Shown one piece after another: positions 7,817-18,745 of a stretch of 34,041 nucleotides of DNA. The notes beneath the pieces were generated by a model. The model was not told the origin of the DNA. It saw only the letters and a program-made list of their open reading frames with translations, and did no database searches. Position 1 is the first letter of the stretch, and the number at the start of each line of letters is the position of its first letter. The position numbers and the translations under genes were made by a program. This stretch comes from Nocardia aobensis NBRC 100429 (GTDB lineage Bacteria > Actinomycetota > Actinomycetes > Mycobacteriales > Mycobacteriaceae), in assembly GCF_000308375.1 (NCBI RefSeq), contig NZ_BAFQ01000136.1:1-34041 (forward strand), read 5' to 3'.

Positions 7817-8200
7817 CGCCACACCTCCGTCTCGCCGCCGACGCGGCACGCATGCCGGTGGTGCCGCGGAAATCGACAGCCCGGCGTCGCGGTCATGTCG
7901 TCCCCCGCCCGGCGAAAAACACCGTGCCTGGCCGCTCGATCTCGACTCCGAACGCGTTCGGCGATCCCCGTTCCCGTGCGGCCCATCGTTCTGCGAATCA
8001 TTTATTCCCTCCCTTACTGCGCATTCGGTCACCGGTCCCCACGCCCCCACGCCTTACGCGCCCCACAACGCCTCACGCTCCGTACCCACACCCACCCACG
8101 CCCACGCCCACGCCCACGCCCACACCCACCCACGCCCACACCCACACCCACACCCACACCCACACCCACACGATGGGCGCCGAAGCCCGGCGCAAACGAC
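7817..8200. other. 384-bp spacer between comM and dprA
   Basis: This spacer is far longer than in related genomes, where comM and dprA are nearly adjacent (from memory of mycobacteria). It contains the CCCACA/CCCACG array at 8085-8170, preceded by degenerate related sequence from about 8040. The rest (7817-8040) is open in the dprA frame but does not resemble a known protein. No promoter or RNA gene can be supported. Confidence 0.6.
8085..8170. repeat. CCCACA/CCCACG hexamer tandem repeat, G-rich on the transcribed strand
   Basis: Fifteen CCC tracts occur in 86 bp as thirteen hexamers (CCCACA or CCCACG) and two CCCA tetramers. The comM-dprA transcript, read leftwards, therefore contains fifteen GGG runs separated by UGU, CGU or U, an ideal pattern for stacked G-quadruplexes. 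The array lies between the two genes, not inside a coding frame. Length variation by slippage is expected. Confidence 0.95.
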
Positions 8201-9709
8201 TCAGGACACGCCGCGTTGCCGAAAGTTCAACGCCTGCAGGACATCCTGTGCCGACGGCACCTCTCCGCCGCGTAAGTCGCAGACGGTCCAGGCGACTCGG
8301 ATCGCCCGGTCGGCACCGCGGGCGGACATCCGGCCCTGCCGCAGCGCACTCTCCACCGGTGCCAGCGCATCGGCCGGCAGCCGGAAGCGCTGGCGCAGGA
8401 CATGTCCCGGCACCTCGGCGTTGACGGTCCACCCGTACTCGGACCAGCGCCGCGCCGCGACCTGCCGCGCCAGCTCGACCCGTTCCCGCACGACGACACT
8501 GGATTCGGCGTCGGACGGGGTGAACGTTCCGGCGGCGTGCGCGTGCATCTGGACCCAGATGTCGATGCGATCCATCAGCGGCCCCGACAGTTTGCCCAGA
8601 TACCTGCGGCGGGCCAGGGGCGCACAGATGCAGTCGACGTCGCGGGCGGGAGCACACGGGCAGGGGTTCGCCGCCAGGATGAGCTGGAAGCGTGCCGGAT
8701 ATCGAGCCACGCCGTCGCGGCGGGCGATGCGAACCTCGCCCTCCTCCAACGGAGTTCGCAACGCCTCCAGCACCTTGGTGCCGATCTCGGCACATTCGTC
8801 GAGGAAGAGGACACCGCGGTGCGCACGGCTGACGGCCCCCGGACGCGCGGATCCGGAACCGCCGCCGACCATCGCCGACACCGATGTCGAATGGTGCGGA
8901 GCCACGAACGGCGCCGTCGTGATGAGCGGATGATCGTCCGACAACGTCCCGGCCACCGAATGGATGGCGGTGACCTCCAGTGACTCCGATTCCGTCAACG
9001 CCGGCAGCAACCCCGGAAGTCGTTGCGCCAACATCGTTTTGCCGATGCCGGGCGGCCCGGTCAACAGCAGATGATGGCCGCCGGCCGCGGCCACCTCCAA
9101 CGCCCAGCGCGCCTCGTCCTGCCCGACCACCTCGTTGAGATCGCCGATACTTCGCCGCGGGGCGGTGTAGCTGCCGTCCGGTGCCGACAGTTCGCCGTCA
9201 CCGCGCAGCCAGTCGATGAGTGCCCGCAGTGTCGGCGCACCGAGCACGGTGATGCCGTCCACCAGCCCGGCCTCACCGAGCACCGACTCGGGCACCACGA
9301 CGGTCCGGCGGCCCGCGGTGCGCGCCGCCAGGACGGCGGGGAGAATGCCGCGCACCCGCCGAACCCGGCCGTCGAGGGCCAGTTCGCCGAGCAGGACCGT
9401 ACCGGCGAGCTTCGCGCCGGGCACCGAATCACCGGCGTGCAGTACGGCCGCGGCCAATGCCAGGTCGTACACGCTGCCGACTTTCGGCAGCGTCGCGGGC
9501 GACAGGGCGAGAATCACACGCCCGTCGGGCCACTTCTCCCCCGAGTTCGCCACCGCGGCCCGGACCCGGTCCCGCGATTCCTGCAACGTGGTGTCCGGAC
9601 GCCCGACCAGGTGGACCGACGGCAGCCCCTGCCCGATATCGGCCTCGATCTCGACGAGTTGTCCGTCCACCCCGGTCACTGCCACCGAATGAGCGCGTCC
9701 CAGGGCCAT
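8201..9709 (-). CDS. comM: YifB/ComM family AAA+ ATPase (Mg-chelatase-like)
   Basis: ComM is a helicase-like AAA+ protein that promotes branch migration during recombination in naturally transformable bacteria. The 502-residue product has an N-terminal Lon-protease-like (ChlI-type) domain at about 10-170. The AAA+ core carries Walker A GPPGIGKT (218-225) and Walker B VLFLDECAEI (301-310). The magnesium-chelatase C-terminal region (about 400-500) follows. A cysteine cluster CPCAPARDVDCIC is typical of this family. The ATG at 9709 shares a base with the yraN stop (TGATG), showing coupling. An open extension upstream to 9970 runs through yraN and is discarded. The repeat-bearing spacer separates it from dprA. 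Confidence 0.95.
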   Translation of the reverse strand: MALGRAHSVAVTGVDGQLVEIEADIGQGLPSVHLVGRPDTTLQESRDRVRAAVANSGEKWPDGRVILALSPATLPKVGSVYDLALAAAVLHAGDSVPGAKLAGTVLLGELALDGRVRRVRGILPAVLAARTAGRRTVVVPESVLGEAGLVDGITVLGAPTLRALIDWLRGDGELSAPDGSYTAPRRSIGDLNEVVGQDEARWALEVAAAGGHHLLLTGPPGIGKTMLAQRLPGLLPALTESESLEVTAIHSVAGTLSDDHPLITTAPFVAPHHSTSVSAMVGGGSGSARPGAVSRAHRGVLFLDECAEIGTKVLEALRTPLEEGEVRIARRDGVARYPARFQLILAANPCPCAPARDVDCICAPLARRRYLGKLSGPLMDRIDIWVQMHAHAAGTFTPSDAESSVVVRERVELARQVAARRWSEYGWTVNAEVPGHVLRQRFRLPADALAPVESALRQGRMSARGADRAIRVAWTVCDLRGGEVPSAQDVLQALNFRQRGVS

Positions 9710-10065
9710 CAGAAAGCCGCCCGGACATGCTCGATCTGCGGGTCCCGGCCCGGCAGCAGCAGGACCGACACCACATCGAAGCGGACCCGCCGCCACGGTC
9801 CGCTCTGTTCGGCCAGCCACAGCAGTGCGAGCCGCCGGATGCGCTGCTGTTTGGCGAAGGTCACCGACTCGGCCGGTGTGCCGAACCCCAGCCCGGAACG
9901 CGTCTTGACCTCGACGAAGGCGGTGGTATCGGACTCCCGGACGATGAGGTCCAGTTCCCCGTAGCGACACCGCCAGTTTCGTTCGACGATCCGCATCCCG
10001 GCCCCCTGCAGGAACTGCGAGGCCAGTTCTTCTCCGTGGGCGCCGAGCGCCAGATTGTGTGCCAC
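9709..10065 (-). CDS. YraN/UPF0102 family endonuclease-like protein
   Basis: UPF0102 proteins have a restriction-endonuclease-like fold related to Holliday-junction resolvases; their biological role is unsettled. The 118-residue product contains LGAHGEELA, NWRCRYGELDLIVRE with the family's conserved Glu-Leu-Asp, and FVEVKTRSGLGFG, whose E-x-K completes the putative nuclease site. The GTG at 10065 is chosen because it gives the usual length and the conserved N-terminus. Its ribosome site is weak, and the frame is open further upstream with unrelated sequence. The gene heads a coupled yraN-comM pair followed by dprA and xerC, all tied to DNA recombination. Confidence 0.88.
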   Translation of the reverse strand: MAHNLALGAHGEELASQFLQGAGMRIVERNWRCRYGELDLIVRESDTTAFVEVKTRSGLGFGTPAESVTFAKQQRIRRLALLWLAEQSGPWRRVRFDVVSVLLLPGRDPQIEHVRAAF

Positions 10066-10208
10066 CCGCTCAGGATGCCGTCGGCGTGATCGCGGCCTGC
10101 GGGCCTCACCTGCGGAAACAGAAAGTCTGTGGATGAACCCGGGGCTGTGGATCAACGGCGGTGCCGGCAACCGATCGCCCCAGGCGGGACGGGTCTCGCG
10201 GCCTACGA
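10066..10208. other. Spacer between DUF2469 and yraN
   Basis: These 143 bp contain two TGTGGAT motifs (10128 and 10146, 18 bp apart) that loosely resemble DnaA boxes. No gene or clear promoter is seen. In M. tuberculosis, as I recall, fdhD and fdhF lie at this position; they are absent here. Confidence 0.4.
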
Positions 10209-10514
10209 CTATTCGGGCAGGCGCAGGTCCGGCTTCTCCAGTTCCTCGATGTTCACATCCTTGAACGTGATCACGCGGACGTGTTTGACGAAGCGGGCGG
10301 GCCGATACATGTCCCACACCCACGCATCCGACATCCGCACTTCGAAATACACTTCACCGTCGGCGTTCTGCGGGCGCAACTCGACAGAATTGGCCAGATA
10401 GAAGCGGCGTTCGGTCTCGACGACGTACGAGAACTGACCGACGATGTCCTTGTACTCGCGATACAGCGAGAGTTCCATCTCGGTTTCGTACTTCTCGAGG
10501 TCCTCGGCGCTCAT
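10209..10514 (-). CDS. DUF2469 family protein (conserved actinobacterial)
   Basis: This 101-residue soluble protein is almost unchanged across actinobacteria, for example the Rv2901c family, and has no established function. It begins MSAEDLEKYETEMELSLYRE and ends in IEELEKPDLRLPE, both hallmarks of the family. An Asp/Trp/Tyr-rich centre (SDAWVWDMYRPARFVK) is conserved. The ATG at 10514 gives the exact family length and has GGAG six bases upstream. A GTG start at 10562 would add 16 residues and is less likely. It lies 65 bp after rnhB and is probably co-transcribed with lepB-rnhB. Confidence 0.92.
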   Translation of the reverse strand: MSAEDLEKYETEMELSLYREYKDIVGQFSYVVETERRFYLANSVELRPQNADGEVYFEVRMSDAWVWDMYRPARFVKHVRVITFKDVNIEELEKPDLRLPE

Positions 10515-10579
10515 GCCTCGCTCCGCTCGCTCATCGGGTGGAATATCCTCCTCTATCGCCACGAACGCTGTAGGTCACA

Positions 10580-11341
10580 TCATCCCGCATGGGCCGGATC
10601 GGCAGCCACCCGCCCGGTCTCCCCGGCCTCGGTGCCCCGCACGTTGCGCCACGACCGGCGGTGTTCGTCGCTGGGCCCCAGCCGCTCCAGCGCCGCCAGA
10701 TGTTCGGGCGTGTTGTAGCCCTTGTGCGCGGCGAAACCGTATCCGGGCAGGTCACGGTCCATCTCGACCATGATCCGGTCGCGGGTGACCTTGGCCAGAA
10801 TGCTGGCCGCGGCAATACACGCCGCCGCCGCGTCACCGCCGATCACCGGCAGCGACGGAACGCTGATACCCGGCACCCGGAAGCCGTCGGTGAGTACGTA
10901 GCCGGGCCGCACCTCCAGACCCGCGACGGCCCGGCGCATGCCCTCGATATTGGCGACGTGAATGCCGATCGCGTCGATCTCCCAGGCGGGGATCACCACG
11001 ACCTTCCAGGCCAGCGCCCGGCGCACGATCACCGGATACAGCTGCTCGCGCACGGCCTCGGTCAGCTTCTTCGAATCGTCCAGTCCCGCAAGGGAATCGT
11101 ACGCCTTGGGCGCGAGCAGACAGGCCGCGACCACGAGCGGGCCGGCGCAGCATCCCCGGCCGGCCTCGTCGACACCCGCGACGGGACCGAGGCCGCTGCG
11201 GATCAGCGCCGCTTCCAGGGTGCGCAGGCCACCGGCCCGCCGCATCACCACTCGCGGCGGCCAATCCCCTGTGCGAACCACCGGCCGGATGATCTTGCCG
11301 CCCTTACCGTTGCGCGTCGTGCGTCGCGATGTCTCCGCCAC
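10580..11341 (-). CDS. rnhB: Ribonuclease HII
   Basis: RNase HII removes RNA from RNA-DNA hybrids, including single ribonucleotides misincorporated in DNA. The 253-residue product has the DE pair of the active site in GVDEAGRG (D58, E59), with further catalytic aspartates D152 (LTDGFR) and D188 (TRDRIM). LDDSKKLTE and HKGYNTPEH are family signatures. The GTG at 11341, with GGTAGG four bases away, retains [19 protein letters not shown], similar to the mycobacterial N-terminus; an ATG at 11245 would remove it. It sits 51 bp after lepB. The last 20 residues are a variable tail. Confidence 0.95.
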   Translation of the reverse strand: MAETSRRTTRNGKGGKIIRPVVRTGDWPPRVVMRRAGGLRTLEAALIRSGLGPVAGVDEAGRGCCAGPLVVAACLLAPKAYDSLAGLDDSKKLTEAVREQLYPVIVRRALAWKVVVIPAWEIDAIGIHVANIEGMRRAVAGLEVRPGYVLTDGFRVPGISVPSLPVIGGDAAAACIAAASILAKVTRDRIMVEMDRDLPGYGFAAHKGYNTPEHLAALERLGPSDEHRRSWRNVRGTEAGETGRVAADPAHAG

Positions 11342-11392
11342 TGCACCTACCGTTCGACTATCCCGTGACTCGATTATCTCGCGCCGCGCGCC

Positions 11393-12229
11393 TCAGTTCG
11401 TCTGCGGATTCTGTGACTTGACCGGGCCGATCCGGTTCGGCGGCCAGATCTTGAACACCGCTTTGCCGCGCACAGCGTCGATCGGCACGGTACCGGAGTA
11501 CTCGTCATCGACATGAGCGCGCGAATCCGCGGATTCGTTGCGGTTGTCACCCATCACCCACAGATTGCCGTCGGGCACCTTGACCGGGCCGAATTCACGA
11601 CCGCGCGGGTCGATCGACAGCCCGCCGGCCACCTTGGTCGCATAGGCCAGCCCCGGCTGATAGGGATAGATGTAGTGCGCGTAGGGCTCGTCGAGCGGTT
11701 TGCCGTCGACCATCACCCGGCCCTGCGCATCGCAGCACTGCACGGTTTGACCGCCGGTCGCGATCACGCGCTTGACCAGGTCGTTCTCATCCGGCGGCAC
11801 CAATCCGAAGAATGAGAAGAAGTTCTGCACACCGCGCACGGCGACATTGCTGGAGCGGTTGGAGTGGTAGGACTTGTTCCAGGAGCCGCTCGGTCCGACG
11901 AAGACCACGACGTCGCCGGGCTTGGGATCCCCGAAGTCGTAGCTCAGCTTCTCGACGTAGATCCGGTCGCCCGTGCAGCCGGCACAGCCGTGCAGGGTCG
12001 GTTCCATCGACTGTGACGGGATCACATAGGGCCGGCCGATGAAATTCACCACCAGCGCCGCGATCACGGCGGCGATGACGATCAGGATCGGCAGTTCCTG
12101 CCAGAAGGGCCGCTGCTTGCGCTTGCGCCTGCCCCGCCGGCTGCGCGATGCGGACTCGCCTTTGCGTTCGCCACCGGCACGGTTGTCATCGGCTCCGGGC
12201 ACCGCCACCGACTCGCTTTCGTCTGCCAC
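11393..12229 (-). CDS. lepB: Type I signal peptidase
   Basis: LepB removes signal peptides from exported proteins at the outer face of the membrane. From the GTG at 12229 the product has 278 residues. A basic, charged cytoplasmic N-terminus (1-44) is followed by one transmembrane segment (about 46-65) and the catalytic domain. The nucleophile is S74 in IPSQSMEPTL and the lysine general base is K153 in NDLVKRVIATGG. GDNRNESADSR is the C-terminal family box. A further cysteine pair (CAGC, near 80-83) occurs also in mycobacterial LepB. The start has a poor ribosome site; a longer open frame upstream runs through the rplS terminator and is rejected. It follows that terminator, so it needs its own promoter within 12230-12321. 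Confidence 0.94.
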   Translation of the reverse strand: MADESESVAVPGADDNRAGGERKGESASRSRRGRRKRKQRPFWQELPILIVIAAVIAALVVNFIGRPYVIPSQSMEPTLHGCAGCTGDRIYVEKLSYDFGDPKPGDVVVFVGPSGSWNKSYHSNRSSNVAVRGVQNFFSFFGLVPPDENDLVKRVIATGGQTVQCCDAQGRVMVDGKPLDEPYAHYIYPYQPGLAYATKVAGGLSIDPRGREFGPVKVPDGNLWVMGDNRNESADSRAHVDDEYSGTVPIDAVRGKAVFKIWPPNRIGPVKSQNPQTN

Positions 12230-12321
12230 GCCGAACAGGTTATCCCGCAGCCATGTTCGTCGTCGCCCCGGCGCACCCTGCGCGCCGGGAAGGCGGGCAT
12301 CTCGGGGCGCATCCCGGCCGG

Positions 12322-12355
12322 AAAAAGGAAAACCCCCGGTCGCGAGGACCGGGGG
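12322..12355 (-). terminator. Intrinsic terminator of rplS
   Basis: A perfect 9-bp GC stem (12333-12341 with 12347-12355, loop of five) is followed on the minus strand by TTTTCCTTTTT (12332-12322). It begins 29 nt after the rplS stop. This is the clearest intrinsic terminator in the window and separates rplS from lepB. Confidence 0.92.
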
Positions 12356-12383
12356 CGGGCGTGAACGGGCAGAGCCCTGATGT

Positions 12384-12725
12384 TCAGCGCTTCTCCTTGA
12401 TCTTGGCGGCCTTGCCACGCAGATCGCGCAGGTAGTACAGCTTGGCCCGGCGGACGTCACCGCGGGTCACCACATCGATGTGGTCGATGTTGGGGCTGTG
12501 TACCGGGAAGGTGCGCTCGACACCAACGCCGAACGACACCTTGCGCACGGTGAAGGTCTCGCGGATGCCGCCGCCCTGGCGGCGGATGACCGCACCCTTG
12601 AAGACCTGGATGCGCTCCTTGTTACCTTCGATAACCTTCACGTGCACGTTCACCGTGTCACCCGGGCGGAAGTCCGGGATGTCGGTGCGCAGCGACTTTT
12701 CGTCGACGAAGTCGAGGGTGTTCAT
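12384..12725 (-). CDS. rplS: 50S ribosomal protein L19
   Basis: L19 sits at the 30S-50S interface. From the ATG at 12725, preceded by AAAGGACGG, the product has 113 residues, the standard actinobacterial length. It contains [32 protein letters not shown] and the C-terminal [24 protein letters not shown]. The frame stays open to 12842, but the extra part overlaps the leader and promoter and is not L19. A strong promoter block at 12840-12877 implies a leader of about 110 nt, and the terminator at 12322-12355 makes it a single-gene unit. Confidence 0.97.
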   Translation of the reverse strand: MNTLDFVDEKSLRTDIPDFRPGDTVNVHVKVIEGNKERIQVFKGAVIRRQGGGIRETFTVRKVSFGVGVERTFPVHSPNIDHIDVVTRGDVRRAKLYYLRDLRGKAAKIKEKR

Positions 12726-12839
12726 TTCCGTCCTTTGGAAGTTCGCGTGAACAGAGGAACCTGGCGGCAACTGCTCGGCCGGTTCGTGCTCCGGATAGTG
12801 GGCGGTGCGCCGGGCCGAATTCGCCCAGAGCAACCTGAG

Positions 12840-12877
12840 CATTGTGCCAGATCAGGCCGCTGCACGAAAAATCGCCC
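12840..12877 (-). promoter_or_regulatory. rplS promoter, same 38-bp architecture as rpsP
   Basis: On the minus strand this block starts GGGCGATTT and ends ATCTGGCACAATG, 38 bp in all. The -10-like CACAAT (12841-12846) has a TG-type extension. An equally long block with the same two ends lies upstream of rpsP at 18947-18984. The predicted start of transcription is near 12834. Confidence 0.7.
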
Positions 12878-12901
12878 CCCGAAGTCCGCGCGGTCCGGGC
12901 G

Positions 12902-13864
12902 TCACTGTCCGGAATGGTGGGGGTGGGCCGCGGTCAGGCCGTCCGCATCGGCCGGTCGCGGCGTATCCGCAGGTGGCGACGTCTCGGCAGAGCTCGTCCG
13001 GACCGGCCCGTCGTGCATCGAGGCCCGCATGGCCCTGGTGCGCAGGTGGGCGGGCGGAGCGGGGACCACGGTCCGCGCCAACTCTTCCTCGGCGGCGCTG
13101 CGGACGTGGGCGACATCGGGCTTCCCGGCGACCAGATCCTGCACGAAAATCTTGGCCCGGATCACCGGGCGCCGGTACCGGCGTTCGCGCACGACTGCCC
13201 GGTACATCAGGCGGCGGCGCTCGCCGTAGCGCCAGCGCGCCCACGGCGCGCCCGGCCGGCTCAGCCGCAGGGCGCCCACGACCAGCAACGGCAGGAAGAA
13301 CATGCCGAACAATCCGGTCCAGATCTTGCCCTTGGCGATGACGATCGCGGCCAGCACCAGATTCACCAGCGCGAAGATGCCGAGGAAGCTGCGCCCCGCG
13401 ACGCTGCCGTCGTGCCGGATGTCGTTGACGTCGAGCAACCACAGCGGATGGAAGCCGAGCAACAGCAGCCCTGTGACGGCCACCGCGACGAACACCGCAT
13501 CGACCGATGTGCGCCCCTGCTCCTCCCAGTACACGTCGCGCAGGTAATAGATCAGCGCGAATTCGTCGAGCACCAGCGCCGCACCGACACCGAACGTCGA
13601 GGCGAGCGCGGAGATGGTGCCGACCCCACTGTTGTAGGTCGCGACCATGCCCAGTCCCGACGTCAGCACCAGCACCACCCCGAACACCATGTGGTGGATG
13701 TGCACGTTGCCGGCGCGCAGGTTGCCGGGCCACCAGCGCACCTGCTTGCGAATCATCCGCACACTGAGCCGGATCAGCAGGAATCCGACGATGAAGCCGA
13801 GCAGGAAGCACAGCAACGGCAGGCGTCCCTCCGCGAGAATCGCGTCGTCGAACCAGCGCCGCAC
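12902..13864 (-). CDS. Six-TM integral membrane protein of unknown function
   Basis: I do not recognise a characterised family. The 320-residue product has about six hydrophobic segments (roughly 15-33, 57-76, 82-107, 121-144, 160-177, 181-200) and then a 120-residue soluble tail rich in Arg, Ala and Pro. Polar motifs inside or next to the membrane part are HIHHMVFG (55-62) and DEFALIYYLRDVYW (100-113). The histidines and acidic residues could bind a metal or act in catalysis, which is inference. The start is GTG with GAGGGG upstream. It lies between tex and rplS on the same strand; the rplS promoter is just after its stop. It is not part of the mycobacterial gene order as I recall it. Confidence 0.8.
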   Translation of the reverse strand: MRRWFDDAILAEGRLPLLCFLLGFIVGFLLIRLSVRMIRKQVRWWPGNLRAGNVHIHHMVFGVVLVLTSGLGMVATYNSGVGTISALASTFGVGAALVLDEFALIYYLRDVYWEEQGRTSVDAVFVAVAVTGLLLLGFHPLWLLDVNDIRHDGSVAGRSFLGIFALVNLVLAAIVIAKGKIWTGLFGMFFLPLLVVGALRLSRPGAPWARWRYGERRRLMYRAVVRERRYRRPVIRAKIFVQDLVAGKPDVAHVRSAAEEELARTVVPAPPAHLRTRAMRASMHDGPVRTSSAETSPPADTPRPADADGLTAAHPHHSGQ

Positions 13865-13947
13865 AGCCGTCGTCCCCTCACTCGGAACCGGGGTCGGGGT
13901 AGTGATGCCCCGCGGGGCCGATCACCGAGATCGAACCCGCGAGTCCA

Positions 13948-13980
13948 TTGTCCCGTACCCGGCCGCCGCGGTCGGGACAA
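13948..13980 (-). terminator. Hairpin between tex and the six-TM gene
   Basis: Perfect 8-bp arms TTGTCCCG (13948-13955) and CGGGACAA (13973-13980) enclose a 17-nt GC-rich loop, 27 nt after the tex stop. No T-tract follows. It could be a non-canonical actinobacterial terminator or an operator dyad for the downstream gene. Confidence 0.4.
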
Positions 13981-14006
13981 ACCCGCATGCGACGGCCGCC
14001 GGGGTC

Positions 14007-16529
<2,523 letters not shown>

Positions 16530-16794
16530 TACCGTCGGCCGCCGACAGCAGACCAGGTGGAGCGGCCGGTGCTCGCACAGCCGCACCCGGTGTCGGCGCG
16601 CCAGGGACGGGAACGGCCGAAAATTGGCTGGCCACAGCCTCGCCGATCTCGTCACCGCGATCGACCCCGATGTTCCCGGCGGCCGCACATCCGCACCCCG
16701 TCACGGGCGCGTCGGCGATGTTCGGCACGCGATACGACGGCGGCGCGAATGCCGGATCACGGCGCGGTGAAGTCCTGTCGCGCAGAGTTTTCGG
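16530..16794. other. Intergenic region between trmD and tex
   Basis: The 265 bp hold no supported gene on either strand. A tex promoter is expected here because trmD is the last gene of its operon, but I could not place one with confidence. Confidence 0.4.
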
Positions 16795-17520
16795 TTACTC
16801 CGGCGGCAGCAGATCCGGGCGCCGCTGCCTGGTCCGCAGCACCGATTGGTCATGCCGCCACGCCTCGATGCGCGCGTGATTGCCCGACAGCAGAATTTCG
16901 GGCACATCGAGTCCGCGCCAGCTCACCGGCCGGGTGTAGCTGGGGCCTTCGAGCAAGCCGTCGGAGAACGAATCCTGTTGGTGGGAGGCCTGATTGCCCA
17001 GTACCCCGGGGATCAGGCGCACCACCGCCTCGGTCATCACGAGCACGGCGGCCTCCCCGCCGATCAGGACGTAGTCGCCGATGCTGACCTCTTCCACCCG
17101 GACCCGGCGGGCGGCATCGTCGAAGACACGCTGATCGATACCCTCGTAGCGGCCGCAGGCGAAGACCAGATGCGATTCGGCAGACCAGCGCTGGGCCGTC
17201 TCCTGAGTGAACGGCACGCCGGCCGGCGTCGGGACGACGAGCAATGCCTCGTCCGGGCACACCTCGTCGAGCGCATCACCCCAGACGACGGGTTTCATGA
17301 CCATGCCCGGACCGCCCCCGTAGGGCGCATCGTCGACCGACTGGTGCACATCGTGGGTCCAGCGCCGCAGATTGTGCACGTCGAGTTCGACAATGCCCTT
17401 CTCGATCGCCTTGCCCAGCAACGCCGTTCGCAGCGGCTCGAGATATTCGGGGAAGATGGTGACGACGTCGATGCGCAGAGCTGACGAGCGCTGCGCGGGT
17501 TCGTCGGCTCCGGTGGCCAT
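16795..17520 (-). CDS. trmD: tRNA (guanine-N1)-methyltransferase TrmD
   Basis: TrmD methylates G37 of tRNAs with SAM, preventing +1 frameshifting. The 241-residue product begins [10 protein letters not shown] before the conserved core at [34 protein letters not shown] and the trefoil-knot SAM-binding segment [13 protein letters not shown] are all present, as are the C-terminal [21 protein letters not shown] and RRPDLL. The rimM stop (TAG) ends three bases before; the ATG at 17520 has GAGGAG five bases upstream and is preferred over the GTG at 17523. It is the last gene of rpsP-KH-rimM-trmD. Confidence 0.96.
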   Translation of the reverse strand: MATGADEPAQRSSALRIDVVTIFPEYLEPLRTALLGKAIEKGIVELDVHNLRRWTHDVHQSVDDAPYGGGPGMVMKPVVWGDALDEVCPDEALLVVPTPAGVPFTQETAQRWSAESHLVFACGRYEGIDQRVFDDAARRVRVEEVSIGDYVLIGGEAAVLVMTEAVVRLIPGVLGNQASHQQDSFSDGLLEGPSYTRPVSWRGLDVPEILLSGNHARIEAWRHDQSVLRTRQRRPDLLPPE

Positions 17521-17522
17521 CA

Positions 17523-18062
17523 CTACTCCTCGTCCAGCAGGCCTTCGGGTGGGTCGATCACGATCACGCCCTCGGCGAGCGACACGGTCGGCACGATCGC
17601 GGTGACGAAGGGCACCAGAATTTCACGACCGGCGCGCCCCCCGGCGCCCGCACCGGCCCGGATCGACAGCAATTCGCCTGCGGCCGAATGCAATACCTCG
17701 TTCACGGTGCCGATCTCGGTCCCGTCCGCGAGCCGCACGCTCAGTCCCTCGAGCTCGTGATCGTAGAACTCGTCGGGATCCTCCGAGGGCGGAAGATCAT
17801 CGGTGTCGACGAGAAACAGAGTGCCGCGCAACGCATCCGCGGCGGTGCGATCGCCGACACCCTCGAGACGGACGAGAAGCCGGCCCGAATGCTCTCGGGC
17901 CGACTCCACCGTGAATATGTCCACCGCCTCACTTCTCGGCGCCCGGCCACGCAGGCGGGCGCCGGGAGCGAAGCGGAGTTCGGGTTCGTCGGTACGTACC
18001 TCGACCACGAGTTCGCCGCGCACACCGTGCGATTTGGCGACCCGCCCGACTACCAGTTCCAT
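17523..18062 (-). CDS. rimM: Ribosome maturation factor RimM
   Basis: RimM helps assemble the 3' head of the 30S subunit together with S19. The 179-residue product has the N-terminal RimM beta-barrel (about 1-85, [24 protein letters not shown]) and the PRC-barrel (about 95-175, with [13 protein letters not shown] and [11 protein letters not shown]). The ATG at 18062 directly abuts the stop of the KH gene with no spacer, so translation is coupled. The stop overlaps a potential GTG of trmD. A Gly/Ala-rich insertion (GAGAGGRAG, about 138-146) lies in a loop of the PRC domain. Confidence 0.95.
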   Translation of the reverse strand: MELVVGRVAKSHGVRGELVVEVRTDEPELRFAPGARLRGRAPRSEAVDIFTVESAREHSGRLLVRLEGVGDRTAADALRGTLFLVDTDDLPPSEDPDEFYDHELEGLSVRLADGTEIGTVNEVLHSAAGELLSIRAGAGAGGRAGREILVPFVTAIVPTVSLAEGVIVIDPPEGLLDEE

Positions 18063-18305
18063 CTACTGATCGGTGTCGACCACGTCGACCCGGATACCCC
18101 GGCCACCGATACCGGCGACCAGGGTGCGCAGCGCGGTCGCGGTACGACCGCCGCGGCCGATCACCTTGCCCAGATCGTCCGGGTGGACGTGGACCTCGAC
18201 GGTGCGTCCCCGCCGGCTGGTGATCAGATCGACGCGCACGTCGTCCGGATTGGCGACGATGCCGCGCACCAGGTGCTCGACGGCATCGGCGACGACCGCA
18301 CTCAT
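18063..18305 (-). CDS. KH-domain RNA-binding protein (KhpA-like)
   Basis: This 80-residue single KH-domain protein has the KH signature VIGRGGRTATALR, with the GxxG loop GRGG at about 51-54. KhpA-type proteins bind RNA and are found between rpsP and rimM in most Gram-positive genomes. The family affects translation and cell-wall processes in firmicutes; its role here is inferred. The ATG overlaps the rpsP stop by one base (TAATG), and its own TAG abuts the rimM ATG, so it is embedded in a tightly coupled operon. Confidence 0.93.
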   Translation of the reverse strand: MSAVVADAVEHLVRGIVANPDDVRVDLITSRRGRTVEVHVHPDDLGKVIGRGGRTATALRTLVAGIGGRGIRVDVVDTDQ

Positions 18306-18745
18306 TACTCGGCAGCCTCGGTCGCGGCCTCGGCCTCACCCTCGCCCTCGGCGGCCTTGGACTTCTTCTTCTTGGGGGTGACGGCCTCGGCGACCGGCTC
18401 GCTGTCGGCGGCGGCCAGGGCGGCGTTGAACAGGTCCAGCTTGCTCGGCTTGGCGGCCTTGACCTTCAGGGTGCCCTCGGCGCCCGGCAGGCCCTTGAAC
18501 TTCTGCCAGTCACCGGTGATCTCCAGCAGACGCTTGACCGGCTCGGTCGGCTGCGCGCCGACGCCCAGCCAGTACTGCACGCGCTCGGAGTCGACCTCGA
18601 TCAGCGAGGGCTCTTCCTTCGGGTGGTACTTGCCGACGTTCTCGATGGCGCGGCCGTCGCGGCGGGTGCGCGCATCGGCGATGACGATGCGGTACTGGGG
18701 GTTGCGGATCTTGCCCAGACGGGTCAGCTTGATCTTGACAGCCAT
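18305..18745 (-). CDS. rpsP: 30S ribosomal protein S16
   Basis: S16 is a primary assembly protein of the 30S subunit. From the ATG at 18745 the product has 146 residues. The conserved S16 core occupies about 1-85, starting [20 protein letters not shown], and is followed by an Ala/Glu/Lys-rich extension ending in [12 protein letters not shown], similar to mycobacterial S16. An apparent extension upstream to 19369 is not S16 and overlaps the promoter, so it is rejected. It is the first gene of rpsP-KH-rimM-trmD, driven by the promoter block at 18947-18984 with a leader of about 195 nt. Confidence 0.96.
   Translation of the reverse strand: MAVKIKLTRLGKIRNPQYRIVIADARTRRDGRAIENVGKYHPKEEPSLIEVDSERVQYWLGVGAQPTEPVKRLLEITGDWQKFKGLPGAEGTLKVKAAKPSKLDLFNAALAAADSEPVAEAVTPKKKKSKAAEGEGEAEAATEAAE

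Noticed and set aside
8085..8170. The tandem repeat as a CRISPR array or a telomere-like end
   Set aside because: There are no unique spacers between units, no cas genes, and the sequence continues normally on both sides into chromosomal genes.
10128..10154. Two TGTGGAT motifs 18 bp apart, DnaA-box-like
   Set aside because: Both deviate from the consensus at the end, and there is no other origin feature.
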